Shown piece after piece: positions 1 through 29,848 of a DNA stretch of 64,000 bases (its first letter is position 1; every line of letters begins with the position of its first letter). Made by a program: the position numbers and the translations under genes. The stretch spans positions 62,001-126,000 of the forward strand of contig JADJXM010000018.1 in the NCBI GenBank assembly GCA_016715865.1, given 5' to 3'. The notes beneath the pieces were generated by a model. It searched no databases. It was not told the origin of the DNA and worked only from the letters and a program-made list of their open reading frames with translations. The DNA comes from Acidobacteriota bacterium (GTDB lineage Bacteria > Acidobacteriota > Blastocatellia > RBC074).

Positions 1-1863
1 TGCGGCTCCGATGATCGCCGGGTTGGCGCTCGTGCCTCGGATGCGCAGCGGAATATCGCCCTGTCCGACAAGCACCCCGGATTTCGTGAAATCATTCGAT
101 GCCGCATCATTGTCGGTTCCGATCTGAATCGCGTTGACGATGTTGTCATTGAAATCGTTTGCTGACGAATAATAGAAACCAGGATCGCCGACGCTCGTAC
201 CGCCTGTGCTGCTGTTCAGATCATAGAGGCCCAGCGCGGCATTTCCACTCAGTAACATCGCCGGATCTGACGATGAAGATCCGTTGCCCTCGATCAGATT
301 GCGTGTGAAACCTGATACGGAATCGTTCATTCCTCCTGCTGCCAGGCCGGCGCCCGCGCTGTTGCGCGATATGCTGTCGGTGAATCGCAGTTTGCGTCCC
401 GATCCGCTGATGACGATCTGAGCGCTGCCAGTCTGTCCGCCGTATTCGACAACTACATTCTTCATGACCATCTCAGCGACAGATGACGATGAAGCTATTA
501 CTCCTCCCCAGAATCCAGGAACGGGAAGGCCGGCTCCGGGTCCGCGCTGAGCCGTAAACACGATCTGAGCCGGATTGGCTCCGCCGTTGGCACTGCCCGG
601 TATGCCGGGAATGCCGCCGTCAGCGATCAGATTTCCACCACTCGCAATATTGAGGCTCGATCCGCTGGTAAAGTAGATGACCGTTCCCGGTAAAACCGTG
701 ACACTTGAACTGATCGTCGCGCTGCCTGAAATAAGAAATGGTCCCGTGTTGTTGAGGGACGAGATCGTGCCTGAAAGCGTATGCGCTCCATCGGGAGGTG
801 CTGTCACTGTCAGTCTTTGAGAAAGCGTGGTCGAAAAGTTGCCGCCGGGGGTCCCACCCGGATTGGTCACTCGCAGGTTGTAAAGTCCCGGAGCTGTTGC
901 GGCCGGCACCGTGGCGTTGATCTGAGTCGCCGTAGCGGACACGCCGGTCAGCGTACCCACCGTACTGCCGCCGGCATCGAGCAGTTCGACGGCCGGAGTC
1001 CCTGAAAATCCTCGCCCCTTTATCAGAATGCTGGTCCCGCTGGCGCCATTGACCTGAACAGCCGCCGGTTGAACGCTCTCAGCCGCCACTCCGCGGTCAG
1101 CCAGCACCTTGTATGCGAAAAAGAATCCGGGAGGCGTATCAGGCACAGCGAATGTCCAGATCTTCTTGACCGCGCCATTCCCTGGAATGTCTCCGTAATA
1201 TCTGGAGAGATGCAGTTTACCGTTACTCGCGATCTGACCGTCGTTGAAATATGCCAGCCCGGTTCCAACGGGCAGATTGCCGGCATCTGCTCCACCGGCA
1301 TTGCCGAGGCGGAAAGCCGTGAAAACGATGCGAGTATTGAGCAGCGGGGTGCTGGTCAGATTCGAGATTTGAACCTCACCATTGACCGTCGCGGGATTTT
1401 CCCCGGCATTGATAAACGCACTGTTGACGACGCTGAATCCGAATACCTGTCCCTGCGCCACTTCAGACCCCGGATTGAATCGGGATGAGATCCCACCACC
1501 TGAGACCTCCTGCCCTGCCCTGGCCGCCTTCTGCCGGATCGTGATTCTACGCGTGACGACATCAAAATAACCTTCAAATTCACCCACTACCTCGCTGCCG
1601 GAGTCATCGTCAAGCAACGTCGTCTCAGCCGCGTTGAGACCATGGAAGGCTGACGAAGGTATCGAAACCGAGCGTCCGGCCGAAGCATTGAATAACGCCA
1701 GGCCGCTCAACAAGGCGAGCAGCAGTCCTGACAGTCGCGTGATGCTCACAACGCTGCGTATCCTGCTCAAAATGGAGGGATTTCCGGCCCGGCCTTTTTC
1801 CCCGGTGAAGACCAGGTTCGAACCTGAGGCATTTTCTATTTCGTCAAGGTCTGTCAAATGCAT
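1..1863 (-). CDS. Secreted surface protein, IPT/TIG plus beta-helix (partial, C-terminus off window)
   Basis: An open frame without stops runs on the minus strand from an ATG at 1863 to the window edge, giving at least 621 residues. A GGGAG Shine-Dalgarno-like stretch sits about 9 bases upstream. After a long charged N-terminus there is a hydrophobic segment around residues 44-60, which I read as a signal or anchor. Residues of about 260-350 resemble an IPT/TIG fold (SGTSILIKGRGFSGTPAVEL, NLRVTNPGG). The rest is Gly/Ser/Asn-rich, with 'SGSATISSSVTVLPGTVIYF' and 'GLYDLNSS' phrases typical of right-handed beta-helix surface proteins. The role is unknown; exposure on the cell surface is inferred. 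The true start could lie closer to the hydrophobic segment. Confidence 0.75.
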   Translation of the reverse strand, partial: MHLTDLDEIENASGSNLVFTGEKGRAGNPSILSRIRSVVSITRLSGLLLALLSGLALFNASAGRSVSIPSSAFHGLNAAETTLLDDDSGSEVVGEFEGYFDVVTRRITIRQKAARAGQEVSGGGISSRFNPGSEVAQGQVFGFSVVNSAFINAGENPATVNGEVQISNLTSTPLLNTRIVFTAFRLGNAGGADAGNLPVGTGLAYFNDGQIASNGKLHLSRYYGDIPGNGAVKKIWTFAVPDTPPGFFFAYKVLADRGVAAESVQPAAVQVNGASGTSILIKGRGFSGTPAVELLDAGGSTVGTLTGVSATATQINATVPAATAPGLYNLRVTNPGGTPGGNFSTTLSQRLTVTAPPDGAHTLSGTISSLNNTGPFLISGSATISSSVTVLPGTVIYFTSGSSLNIASGGNLIADGGIPGIPGSANGGANPAQIVFTAQRGPGAGLPVPGFWGGVIASSSSVAEMVMKNVVVEYGGQTGSAQIVISGSGRKLRFTDSISRNSAGAGLAAGGMNDSVSGFTRNLIEGNGSSSSDPAMLLSGNAALGLYDLNSSTGGTSVGDPGFYYSSANDFNDNIVNAIQIGTDNDAASNDFTKSGVLVGQGDIPLRIRGTSANPAIIGAA

Positions 1864-2129
1864 ATCTCACTGCTCCCAACTCTCTCAAATTCGGGATCTT
1901 TTATACGAAATGAAGCGCGGCGCTTCGGGCATAAATAATGACCGGGGTAACTCACTTGCTGATCGCCCGCGTCCGGCGAGGGACGTGAACTGAACGTATG
2001 TTCCAGCGTTGAGCTGAGTAGACTGGCGGATAAACACAGGCCAGCAATTGCACTGCTGCCGGCCCCTGGTCATCCTCAGATCTGGGGGCAAAATAGAAAG
2101 TCAGATCCAGAAACAAAACCACACGTTGA

Positions 2130-2270
2130 GCTAAGATGAGCGGGATTCAGAGTTGTGAAGCCATTAGTTTTCCGGCGGGCCGGATTTCTCCCTCGCGCCA
2201 TAATCCAGTGAGGACCAGTCATCGTCGACGACGGCTCTGTTCACAACTTCGAAACCCGGTTCATCTTAGC
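2130..2270. repeat. Imperfect inverted repeat, possible MITE or REP-type element
   Basis: Two 31-base arms at 2130-2160 and 2240-2270 are imperfect reverse complements (both read GCTAAGATGA at the outer end and AGTTGTGAA at the inner end). They enclose about 80 bases. The element lies in the roughly 600-base gap between two divergent genes. No ORF here looks real. The rest of the gap (1864-2129) shows only a small palindrome, GAAGCGC-G-GCGCTTC, at 1912-1926. Confidence 0.5.
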
Positions 2271-2340
2271 CAAGGGATGCCGGTCAGTCAAGCTTTTCTT
2301 CCCGGGAGTTCAACGTCCTCGAGAACGGTTTCCCTCAATG

Positions 2341-2450
2341 TTTGCTGTAATTTGCAAGCATGAAGCCAGACATGGCCGGCCTTTTTCGGGTCATGCTGGT
2401 GAAATGATGTTGAACATCTTCAGGCGACCATTTGCAGTTATCTGCAAACA
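2341..2450 (+). promoter_or_regulatory. Pair of TTTGCAG-type operator candidates
   Basis: TTTGCAG-TTAT-CTGCAAA at 2431-2448 is a perfect 7-bp dyad with a 4-base spacer. A diverged copy of the same 18-base pattern lies 90 bases upstream at 2341-2358. Both sit just before the start of the FG-GAP gene at 2470. Two copies of a dyad in a 5' region suggest a DNA-binding repressor or activator; the factor is unknown. Confidence 0.4.
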
Positions 2451-2469
2451 CCACTTATATTTATCAGTA

Positions 2470-4245
2470 ATGATCAGGATCGCATCTTCATTTACGGGCT
2501 TTCACGGAATTTTGATAATGCTGCTATTGGCGGCTGAAATGATCCTTGTAACCGGCGGATCCGGCAGTTTATCTGCCCAGGAAAAGGCCGGATCTGTGAC
2601 TGCTACTGCTGAACATTTCGATGTCTCGTTCGAAAGCGTCGGCAAAGCCGCCGGGCTGACTCACCAGACGATCTATGGCGACGAAGGCAAAAACAGGTAC
2701 CTGCTTGAAACGACAGGATGCGGCGTCGCATGGTTCGATTATGACAACGACGGATGGCTGGACCTGTTTTTCGTCAACGGAACCCGGCTGGGAGGCTTTG
2801 CCGCCGGTAAAGAACCGACCAACCGTCTGTACCGCAATAATCGCGACGGAAAGTTTGTCGATGTGACGGTAAAAGCCGGTCTCGTCCGCACAGGCTGGGG
2901 ACAGGCTGTCTGCATCGGTGATTATGATAATGACGGCTGGGACGATCTTTTCATCTCCTATTTCGGGAAAAACGCTTTATACCGCAATCAGGGCGACGGG
3001 ACATTCAGAGACGTGACCGACAAGGCCGGCGTTGGAAACAATTCGACGAAATGGGGCTCCGGCAACGCTTTTCTGGATTATGATAAGGACGGCGATCTGG
3101 ACCTTTTTGTCGCGGGCTACATCAATTTCGATATCAAGACCGCACCACTGCCCGAAAGCGGTCCATGCCTCTACAAGGGAATCATGGTCGCCTGCGGCCC
3201 TCCCGGCCTGCAGGGCGGAAAGAACATGCTTTACCGAAACAACGGTGACGGCACATTTACCGATGTTTCTGAAAAATCCGGTATTACAAAGTCTTTCGGG
3301 ACTTACGGGCTTGGAGTTCTGGTCGCCGATTTCGACAACGACGGCTGGCCGGATATCTATGTGGCGAATGATACTGCGCCGGCAGCGCTCTATCACAACA
3401 ACAAGGATGGCACTTTCACCGACATTGGAGTCGAAGCCGGAGCAGCATACAGTGGAGACGGCAAACCGCAGGCGGGGATGGGAGTGAGCGCGGGCGATTT
3501 CGATGGTGATGGCTGGCTCGATATTTTCAAGACCAACTTTTCGGGCGACACTTCGTCGCTCTACCGCAATCTAGGGAAGAACTTTTTTGAAGACGCGACT
3601 TTCTCGAGCCGAATCGGCCTCAACACGCGATGGCTCGGCTGGGGTTGCGGTTTCTTCGATCCGGATAATGACGGCTGGCTGGACATCCTGCTCGTCAACG
3701 GCCACGTCTATCCCGAAATCGAAAAACTCGAGACCGAAGCGGGCTATCCACAACGCAAAATCCTGTATCGCAATCTGCGCAACGGTACCTTTCGGGACAT
3801 GACCGAAAAGATCGCAGGGGCACTGCTCGAACCGACGGCCAGTCGCGGAAGCGCCTTCGGCGATTTCGATAATGACGGCAATATCGATATCGTCATCAAT
3901 CCGGTCAATGAGACTCCGGTCCTGCTGCGGGGCCATTCGAAAAGTGGCAATAACTGGATCAAGGTGAAGGCGATCGGGACAAAATCAAACCGGAGCGGCA
4001 TCGGAGCTCGAATCTTCTGTCAGACCGAAGATCGCAGGCAGTTCGATGAAGTTCGCAGCGGCGGAAGTTACTATTCGCAGAACGATCTGCGCCTTCATTT
4101 CGGGGTCGGCAAAACCGAGCGGATCAAGACCATTGAAGTTCACTGGCCCGGCGGTACGGTCGATATCATCAGGGATGTGCCGGTCAATCAGGTTATTTAC
4201 GTCAGAGAAGGCGCCGGGATCGCTGCCTCCCGGAGGGATTCTTGA
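2470..4245 (+). CDS. CRTAC1-like FG-GAP repeat protein with ASPIC/UnbV domain
   Basis: This is a 591-residue secreted protein. The ATG at 2470 starts a clear signal peptide (MIRIASSF..., hydrophobic core, then LSAQEKAG). Longer in-frame starts at 2338 and 2407 would read through the operator-like repeats and are less likely. Seven FG-GAP/VCBS blades each carry a calcium-binding D-x-D-x-D-G loop (DYDNDGW, DYDKDGD, DFDNDGW, DFDGDGW, DPDNDGW, DFDNDGN). The last ~90 residues match the ASPIC/UnbV domain (GIGARI, EVRSGGSYYSQND, LHFGVG, VHWPGG). This family is abundant in Acidobacteria and Planctomycetes and probably forms a beta-propeller that binds ligand or partner outside the cytoplasm. The precise function is unknown. 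Confidence 0.85.
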   Translation: MIRIASSFTGFHGILIMLLLAAEMILVTGGSGSLSAQEKAGSVTATAEHFDVSFESVGKAAGLTHQTIYGDEGKNRYLLETTGCGVAWFDYDNDGWLDLFFVNGTRLGGFAAGKEPTNRLYRNNRDGKFVDVTVKAGLVRTGWGQAVCIGDYDNDGWDDLFISYFGKNALYRNQGDGTFRDVTDKAGVGNNSTKWGSGNAFLDYDKDGDLDLFVAGYINFDIKTAPLPESGPCLYKGIMVACGPPGLQGGKNMLYRNNGDGTFTDVSEKSGITKSFGTYGLGVLVADFDNDGWPDIYVANDTAPAALYHNNKDGTFTDIGVEAGAAYSGDGKPQAGMGVSAGDFDGDGWLDIFKTNFSGDTSSLYRNLGKNFFEDATFSSRIGLNTRWLGWGCGFFDPDNDGWLDILLVNGHVYPEIEKLETEAGYPQRKILYRNLRNGTFRDMTEKIAGALLEPTASRGSAFGDFDNDGNIDIVINPVNETPVLLRGHSKSGNNWIKVKAIGTKSNRSGIGARIFCQTEDRRQFDEVRSGGSYYSQNDLRLHFGVGKTERIKTIEVHWPGGTVDIIRDVPVNQVIYVREGAGIAASRRDS

Positions 4246-4270
4246 AAAGACTCTCTTACGTTGCTATCAT
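4242..4270 (+). promoter_or_regulatory. Sigma-70-type promoter for the DegQ-like gene
   Basis: TTGAAA at 4242-4247 and TATCAT at 4265-4270 are separated by 17 bases. The -35 box overlaps the stop codon of the upstream FG-GAP gene. This leaves a roughly 110-base 5' untranslated region before the protease start at 4388. Confidence 0.5.
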
Positions 4271-4387
4271 AGGGCGTTAAATATCAGGTCACGGATAATC
4301 CTGACCGATGACAATGGTATTACTGGAATTTTAACTTAGTCGTAAGACAGTAATCGAGCTTGAAAAGTTGCTAGAGGAGCGAGAGGT

Positions 4388-6089
<1,702 letters not shown>

Positions 6090-6094
<5 letters not shown>

Positions 6095-6716
6095 TCCCTA
6101 TCGGCCTTGCCGCCCCGCCCCTTGCGAGGCGATCATCGCAGGCAGCCCAGTCGATATTCGAGAAGAACGCTTCGATATATTTCGGTCTTTCAGCCGGAGC
6201 ATAGTCACGGATGAAGGCGTGCTCCCAGACGTCCATGATCAGGATCGGGGCGAAACCGGCGACGTTGCCCGTCTCGTGGAGGTTGATCCAGTGGTTCGAG
6301 AGGTTGCCGGTGACGGGATCATGGTAGGTGGCGGCCCAACCGACTCCGCGCATCTTGCCGACGGTGACGAAGTTCTTCTTCCAGTTCTCGTATGAGCCGA
6401 AACTGGCTTCAGCGGCCTTGTGGAATGCGGATTCCTTTGCCGGATCGCCGCTGCCGCCATTCTTCATATTGCCGAAATACCACTCGTGGAGGACCATGCC
6501 GTTGTATTCGAATCCGAGCCGGCGCGTCAGTTCGGAATAAACGGGCATCACTTTGGGAGTTATCTCACCGCTGGAGAGTTCAGCAATCTGCTCGTTGAGC
6601 AGATTGGTGTTGGCGACATACCCCTCGTAGAGTTTGAAGTGCATGGCGAGCGTGGCATCGGTGATGCCGCTGAGCCCGCTCAGATCAAAGGTTTTCGCTT
6701 TATAAACAACGCTCAT
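6090..6716 (-). CDS. sodA: Superoxide dismutase, Fe/Mn family
   Basis: A 208-residue SodFM-type enzyme that converts superoxide to oxygen and peroxide. A strong AGGGAGGT ribosome site lies about 10 bases before the ATG. Probable metal ligands are His26 (AMHFKLYEGYV), His77 (LHEWYFGN), Asp162 and His166 (MDVWEHAFIRDY). The ligand surroundings differ from the E. coli KHHxxY and NHSFFW patterns and match a divergent SodFM subgroup seen in soil bacteria. No signal peptide is seen, so it is cytoplasmic. Metal preference cannot be told from this sequence by eye. It may be co-transcribed with the small membrane protein 67 bases upstream. Confidence 0.85.
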
Positions 6717-6783
6717 CTTCTTACTTACCTCCCTGATTTGTTATTGATGACTTAAATGAAGACCGCGCGCTGACGCTTGTGGT

Positions 6784-7095
6784 TCAGCGGCCCCTGTTCA
6801 TGATCAGTGCGGCCAGAACGATCAGGCTCATGATGATGACCATTCCTCCCGGCATCATCTTGAATTCCTTCATGGCAGCCATGCCGAAACGGCCGAGCAG
6901 CAGAATCGAGACCACCAGCGCGATCCACCAGCCGGTCTGATATGACCCTTTCATCATTGCCACCGAAGAACCGGCCAGCAGGATGCCGGCTCCGAGCCCG
7001 GCGATGAGTGAGGCTGAACTGTTCGCCTTGGCATAACCCATAACCCCACCAACGGCCACCAGAATTCCGTATATCAGGACCAACCAGGATACCAT
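6784..7095 (-). CDS. TMEM14-family small membrane protein
   Basis: A 103-residue protein made almost entirely of four hydrophobic helices with small-residue packing motifs (VAVGGVMGYAKA, GLGAGILLAG, GWWIALVVSILLLGRFG, MVIIMSLIVLAALI). Length and the YGILVAVGGVMGY opening fit the TMEM14 family (COG5548). AGGAA lies 8-9 bases before the ATG. The function of bacterial members is not established. It lies upstream of sodA on the same strand. Confidence 0.7.
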   Translation of the reverse strand: MVSWLVLIYGILVAVGGVMGYAKANSSASLIAGLGAGILLAGSSVAMMKGSYQTGWWIALVVSILLLGRFGMAAMKEFKMMPGGMVIIMSLIVLAALIMNRGR

Positions 7096-7268
7096 GTGTC
7101 TTTCCTCGCTTGTTGGAGATCAATTGCAGATGAAAATGACTGAGACGACATCGCTGTCGCCTGTTCGGTTCGGTTCTTATGCGGATTATTACAGAACGGG
7201 CTCAGATTAGCACCAACTTCCCGCCGACGCAATTGAATAGGCTTTTATCCTCTATCATTTAAGAAAAA

Positions 7269-7322
7269 CCACAAGATATAGGTGATTTCCCGTTGACAAC
7301 TCTGTATCTAGTGGAATATATT
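7269..7322 (+). promoter_or_regulatory. NrdR-box pair over a sigma-70 promoter of nrdJ
   Basis: Two 16-base sites at 7269-7284 (CCACAAGATATAGGTG) and 7299-7314 (ACTCTGTATCTAGTGG) each match about 12 of 16 positions of the NrdR consensus acaCwAtATaTwGtgt. They start 30 bases apart, close to the usual three helical turns. A promoter TTGACA (7293-7298), 18 bases, TATATT (7317-7322) overlaps box 2. Binding of the NrdR ATP-cone repressor would block it. The only downstream gene is a ribonucleotide reductase, which fits. Confidence 0.75.
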
Positions 7323-7405
7323 CATTCCCGCTCAACACCAGAAGGACTCATAATCTGCTGCGGCCAAACGATCGTTCATATTGCTGAAATGACGTTGACG
7401 GGTCA

Positions 7406-7437
7406 AGACTTATACACCCTGATTGGGTGGGGAGTCT
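7406..7437 (+). other. Hairpin in the nrdJ leader
   Basis: AGACT (7406-7410) pairs with AGTCT (7433-7437), and inside it CACCC (7415-7419) pairs with GGGTG (7425-7429) around a TGATT loop. It lies in a roughly 265-base transcribed leader. I see no match to the cobalamin riboswitch box. It may be a simple mRNA stem. Confidence 0.35.
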
Positions 7438-7455
7438 GCATTGGCCCATGTGAGC

Positions 7456-7526
7456 ATGGAGTTACCGCCTTCAGGCGGGTATTATTTGTTTACTCAGCTA
7501 AAACCCGCCTGAAAGCGGTACTCCAT
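7456..7526. repeat. ATGGAGT-ended palindrome (CCGCCTTCAGGCGGGT core)
   Basis: An imperfect palindrome with ends ATGGAGTTACCGC and GCGGTACTCCAT, and arms carrying the self-complementary core CGCCTTCAGGCGGGT. It shares its outer sequence with the palindromes at 44171-44243 and 19232-19325. It lies between the nrdJ promoter and start codon, so it would be transcribed into the leader. Confidence 0.7.
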
Positions 7527-7569
7527 ACTGTGGCTCTGAAAATTGACCAACAAAAGCAACCTGACTAAC

Positions 7570-10053
<2,484 letters not shown>

Positions 10054-10065
10054 ACACAAAAGATT

Positions 10066-10122
10066 AAACGCCCAGGGCGCCAGGATGGCCAAACATTGGC
10101 TCACCTGGCGCCCTGGCGTTTT
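10066..10122. terminator. GCCAGGGCG palindrome after nrdJ, terminator-like
   Basis: Arms at 10066-10084 and 10104-10122 pair over about 18 bp (AAACGCC-AGGGCGCCAGG with its complement, one bulge) around a 19-base loop, ending in TTTT. It could stop nrdJ transcription. It belongs to the same CGCCAGG repeat family as the palindrome at 11141-11181. Confidence 0.6.
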
Positions 10123-10298
10123 AAAATCCCGCCTCTTGACCCATCCCTCATCTTCCAGTATCGTTGTTTCATTCGTGGCACATAGAAAAAAAAACCACCC
10201 GGCGAGGTGATTGTCATAAAGTTGTTATATTAATGATGTAGAAGGAGGAATGAGTTAGCAGGGATCAAGAATAGATAAACGATCAAGTAGAGGGAAAT

Positions 10299-11135
<837 letters not shown>

Positions 11136-11140
11136 AAATA

Positions 11141-11181
11141 AACGCCAGGAACGCAAAGATGGTCTTGGCGTTCCTGGCGTT
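11141..11181. terminator. AACGCCAGGAACGC palindrome after htpX
   Basis: A perfect 14-bp inverted repeat (11141-11154 and 11168-11181) with a 13-base loop, six bases after the htpX stop codon. It has no real T-tract. It is either a terminator or a member of the genome's CGCCAGG repeat family. Confidence 0.5.
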
Positions 11182-11200
11182 AAGTCCTTCTTCTCTAGAA

Positions 11201-11719
11201 ATGCCCAACGCGAAGACACACGATTCCATTACTTTCATCATGGTCCCCTTCACCTATGCGGGCGCCGAAATGATGTGGGCCGACCACACGGTCTCGCTGA
11301 TCGCAACGGCATCAATGCTCTTTTCGGGGCTCATGTTCGGGCCGGATCTGGACCTCAACAGCAAGCCGTACAAGCGCTGGGGACCGCTCAAACTGCTCTG
11401 GAAACCTTACCAGGCAGCGCTCCCACACCGGTCGGTTCTATCTCATGGTCCGGTTCTGGGGACGATCATCCGGATCGTCTATTTTCTGCTCGTCTTTTCA
11501 GCCTTCGGTGCGACGATCCTGTATCTCTCGCGGGTATACATTCACGGACAGCAATCGACGTGGTCGGCTGAATTCAACCTGATCCAGAGCGATATGCTCA
11601 TGTTCTGGAATAATTCCGACCAGACGCTCTTCCTGGGAGCATTCGGCGGGATGTGGGCCGGAGCGCTGGCCCACACCGCCGCCGACATCACATGGTCAGC
11701 CTGGAAGAAGATCTTCTAA
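11201..11719 (+). CDS. DUF2227-like membrane protein
   Basis: A 172-residue protein. I place the start at ATG 11201 (MPNAKTHDSITF) because the 14-codon extension upstream is encoded by a palindrome. Conserved features are an N-terminal His (KTHD), GPDLDLNSKPYKRWGPLKLLWKPYQAALPHRSVLSHGP, and a C-terminal HTAADI. These fit the DUF2227 / YdjM-like putative metal-binding membrane family, with Asp and His as likely ligands. Hydrophobic segments lie at about 30-45, 85-110 and 145-160. The biochemical role is unknown. The recurring His/Asp pattern suggests a hydrolase-like site, but that is inference. Confidence 0.6.
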   Translation: MPNAKTHDSITFIMVPFTYAGAEMMWADHTVSLIATASMLFSGLMFGPDLDLNSKPYKRWGPLKLLWKPYQAALPHRSVLSHGPVLGTIIRIVYFLLVFSAFGATILYLSRVYIHGQQSTWSAEFNLIQSDMLMFWNNSDQTLFLGAFGGMWAGALAHTAADITWSAWKKIF

Positions 11720-11720
11720 C

Positions 11721-11796
11721 CCCTTGGAGTGCAGGCTTCCAGCCTGCATGTTTTTTGACCAGGCCCCTGATTGAACCATGCAGGCTGGAAGCCTGC
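11721..11796. repeat. GCAGGCTTCCAGCCTGC palindrome
   Basis: A perfect 20-bp inverted repeat (11731-11750 and 11777-11796); each arm is itself palindromic around TTCCAG. The left end TTGGAGT resembles the ATGGAGT ends of the other palindromes in the window. It lies between convergent genes and could act as a terminator. Confidence 0.65.
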
Positions 11797-11810
11797 GCCC
11801 CCGGCAGGTT

Positions 11811-14366
<2,556 letters not shown>

Positions 14367-14531
14367 TTATTTGCACCCTCTTATGTATCCTTTCAGGGGT
14401 AATTCAGAAGGTACACGATAAATGTCGAAATTTCTACAACCCCGACTGTCACCGATTCCAACTGTTCGTCCCGGGTTTCACAGCCGGGTTGAGCTGCCCG
14501 GCAAAATGCCGTATACTATTCATTCTTATGA

Positions 14532-14541
14532 ACTGTACAGT
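14532..14541. promoter_or_regulatory. ACTGTACAGT dyad, candidate operator of the toxin-antitoxin pair
   Basis: A perfect 10-bp palindrome lies 66 bases before the antitoxin start codon, next to a TATACTAT stretch that may be a -10 box. Ribbon-helix-helix antitoxins normally repress their own promoter by binding short palindromes like this. No other gene uses this gap in this direction. Confidence 0.35.
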
Positions 14542-14605
14542 AATCTGCCGGGTTAAACACATCCATATCCGGCACCCTATCGGGGCGAAAACCTGAGGAG
14601 AGGAT

Positions 14606-14948
<343 letters not shown>

Positions 14949-14950
14949 CT

Positions 14951-15457
<507 letters not shown>

Positions 15458-15514
15458 AGTCCCCCTTCAGTTCAGGACAAATTGAATTGGGATTGAGTGG
15501 CTGAATGCTCGATG

Positions 15515-19210
<3,696 letters not shown>

Positions 19211-19231
19211 ATTTATTTGAATAGAATGTGA

Positions 19232-19325
19232 ATATGGAGTGCGGCGGCCCGGCGCCGCTTTAGTATTCCATTTTGTAAATTTCTGAAAGAATACCAAAGC
19301 GGCGCCGGGCCGCCGCACTCCATAT
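19232..19325. repeat. Long ATGGAGT-ended palindrome (GCGGCGGCCCGGCGCCGC core)
   Basis: Arms of about 36 bases at both ends are almost perfect complements (ATATGGAGTGCGGCGGCCCG ... and its reverse). It lies between the glycosidase start and the stop of the tricorn-like gene, on whose AGTAGAAA-type tail it abuts. It shares its outer ends with the palindromes at 7456-7526 and 44171-44243. Confidence 0.75.
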
Positions 19326-22568
<3,243 letters not shown>

Positions 22569-22582
22569 AGGGGGGCTCCTTA

Positions 22583-23276
<694 letters not shown>

Positions 23277-23292
23277 ACGACTTTCTCCATGG

Positions 23293-23820
23293 TTATGAGT
23301 TTAGAATTTCGACGACGACGCCGAGAGATGTCTTGAGGTCGCGCAGGTCATAATCGCTTTCGAGCGTTCCCTCGCGATCGACGACCAGAAAAGTGGCGCT
23401 CTCCCCGATCGGAAACGCGCTGGTGTGCCATGTTCCGCGATGTAGCTTGAATGCGCTCGATCCGTCGACAAGGAATGCCGCCATCTTCATGGCATCCGGC
23501 AAAGCCGTATTTTCGCTGTTGGGCAGTCCGACTGCGATTATCGACCGGGTTCCGCCGAGCGGAACGAAGACCTGGTCTGTTCGCTCATGCCGGCCAAGAA
23601 AATCGAAGGTCAAAGGTCGAGCTTCAACTGTCTGGGAGACAAGACTGGCGTTGCCTCCGCCCAGATCGAGCAGCACGTCGCCACGCTCTCCGATCAACTC
23701 TCCGTATGGCGCGAAGGCTTCGGGCGTCATCTGCTGTACGATCAACGTGATGGTCTTGATCAAACGATTCCCCTCGCGAACCTCTCTGGCCCGTGCAGGA
23801 GCTGCGGCTGTCATTGGCAT
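23293..23820 (-). CDS. Ureidoglycolate lyase (AllA)-family protein
   Basis: A 175-residue cupin-fold protein. The family converts ureidoglycolate to glyoxylate and urea in purine breakdown. Diagnostic stretches are MTPEAFAPYGELIG, ERTDQVFVPLGG and HRGTWHTSAFPIG. No allantoin or urate genes are nearby, so the substrate may differ. It has a short charged N-terminal extension before the core (residue ~20). It lies 16 bases upstream of the lipoprotein and 61 bases downstream of the deacetylase gene, all on one strand, so they may share a transcript. Confidence 0.7.
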   Translation of the reverse strand: MPMTAAAPARAREVREGNRLIKTITLIVQQMTPEAFAPYGELIGERGDVLLDLGGGNASLVSQTVEARPLTFDFLGRHERTDQVFVPLGGTRSIIAVGLPNSENTALPDAMKMAAFLVDGSSAFKLHRGTWHTSAFPIGESATFLVVDREGTLESDYDLRDLKTSLGVVVEILNS

Positions 23821-23881
23821 TGATTGTAAACCTCTACTTTCTATTACAAATTTGAGGCGGCAAACGAATGGTGTCGATCGT

Positions 23882-26536
<2,655 letters not shown>

Positions 26537-26582
26537 CGATATCATCCTTAATCCGCAGTGCTTGACTTTCAACTTTTAACTT

Positions 26583-28241
<1,659 letters not shown>

Positions 28242-28257
28242 CGGGTCTCCTCCGGGG

Positions 28258-28290
28258 AAAAGAGTAAAAAGTAGAAAGTAGAAAGATAGA
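28258..28290. repeat. AGTAGAA repeat upstream of the symporter
   Basis: AAAAGAGTAAAAAGTAGAAAGTAGAAAG, followed by a short tail, fills part of the gap between the small membrane protein and the symporter start. It is a single-sided heptamer array like those at gene ends elsewhere, and may sit in the mRNA leader of the symporter. Confidence 0.5.
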
Positions 28291-28321
28291 GAGTTCTATT
28301 GAATCCCCTGACGGCGTAATA

Positions 28322-28444
28322 TCAATCGTACATCCGGGAAAACAGCCAGAGCCCAACCATGATCGCGATGCTGTATAGCACGACGATCAGATAAACACGG
28401 TTCCAATGCGGGTATTCCCGTTCAGTTTCCTGATCTTCCTTCAT
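28322..28444 (-). CDS. 40-residue single-helix membrane protein paired with the symporter
   Basis: The ORF reads MKEDQETEREYPHWNRVYLI then a hydrophobic helix to the end (VVLYSIAIMVGLWLFSR, then MYD-stop). GGGAGGAG sits 5 bases before the ATG, and that ATG directly follows the decarboxylase stop codon (TAGATG), so the two genes are translationally coupled. It lies 80 bases upstream of the symporter start. A charged N-terminus followed by one helix is the shape of small accessory subunits found next to SSS transporters. It is probably real because of the ribosome site and coupling, not because of a family match I can name. Confidence 0.7.
   Translation of the reverse strand: MKEDQETEREYPHWNRVYLIVVLYSIAIMVGLWLFSRMYD

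Positions 28445-29840
<1,396 letters not shown>

Positions 29841-29848
<8 letters not shown>

Noticed and set aside
2338..2469. N-terminal extension of the FG-GAP protein with two FAVICKH segments
   Set aside because: The repeated peptide is the in-frame reading of the duplicated TTTGCAG operator; the signal peptide begins at 2470.
19211..19318. N-terminal extension of the glycosidase (36 residues)
   Set aside because: It is the read-through of a palindrome, has no ribosome site and would bury the signal peptide.
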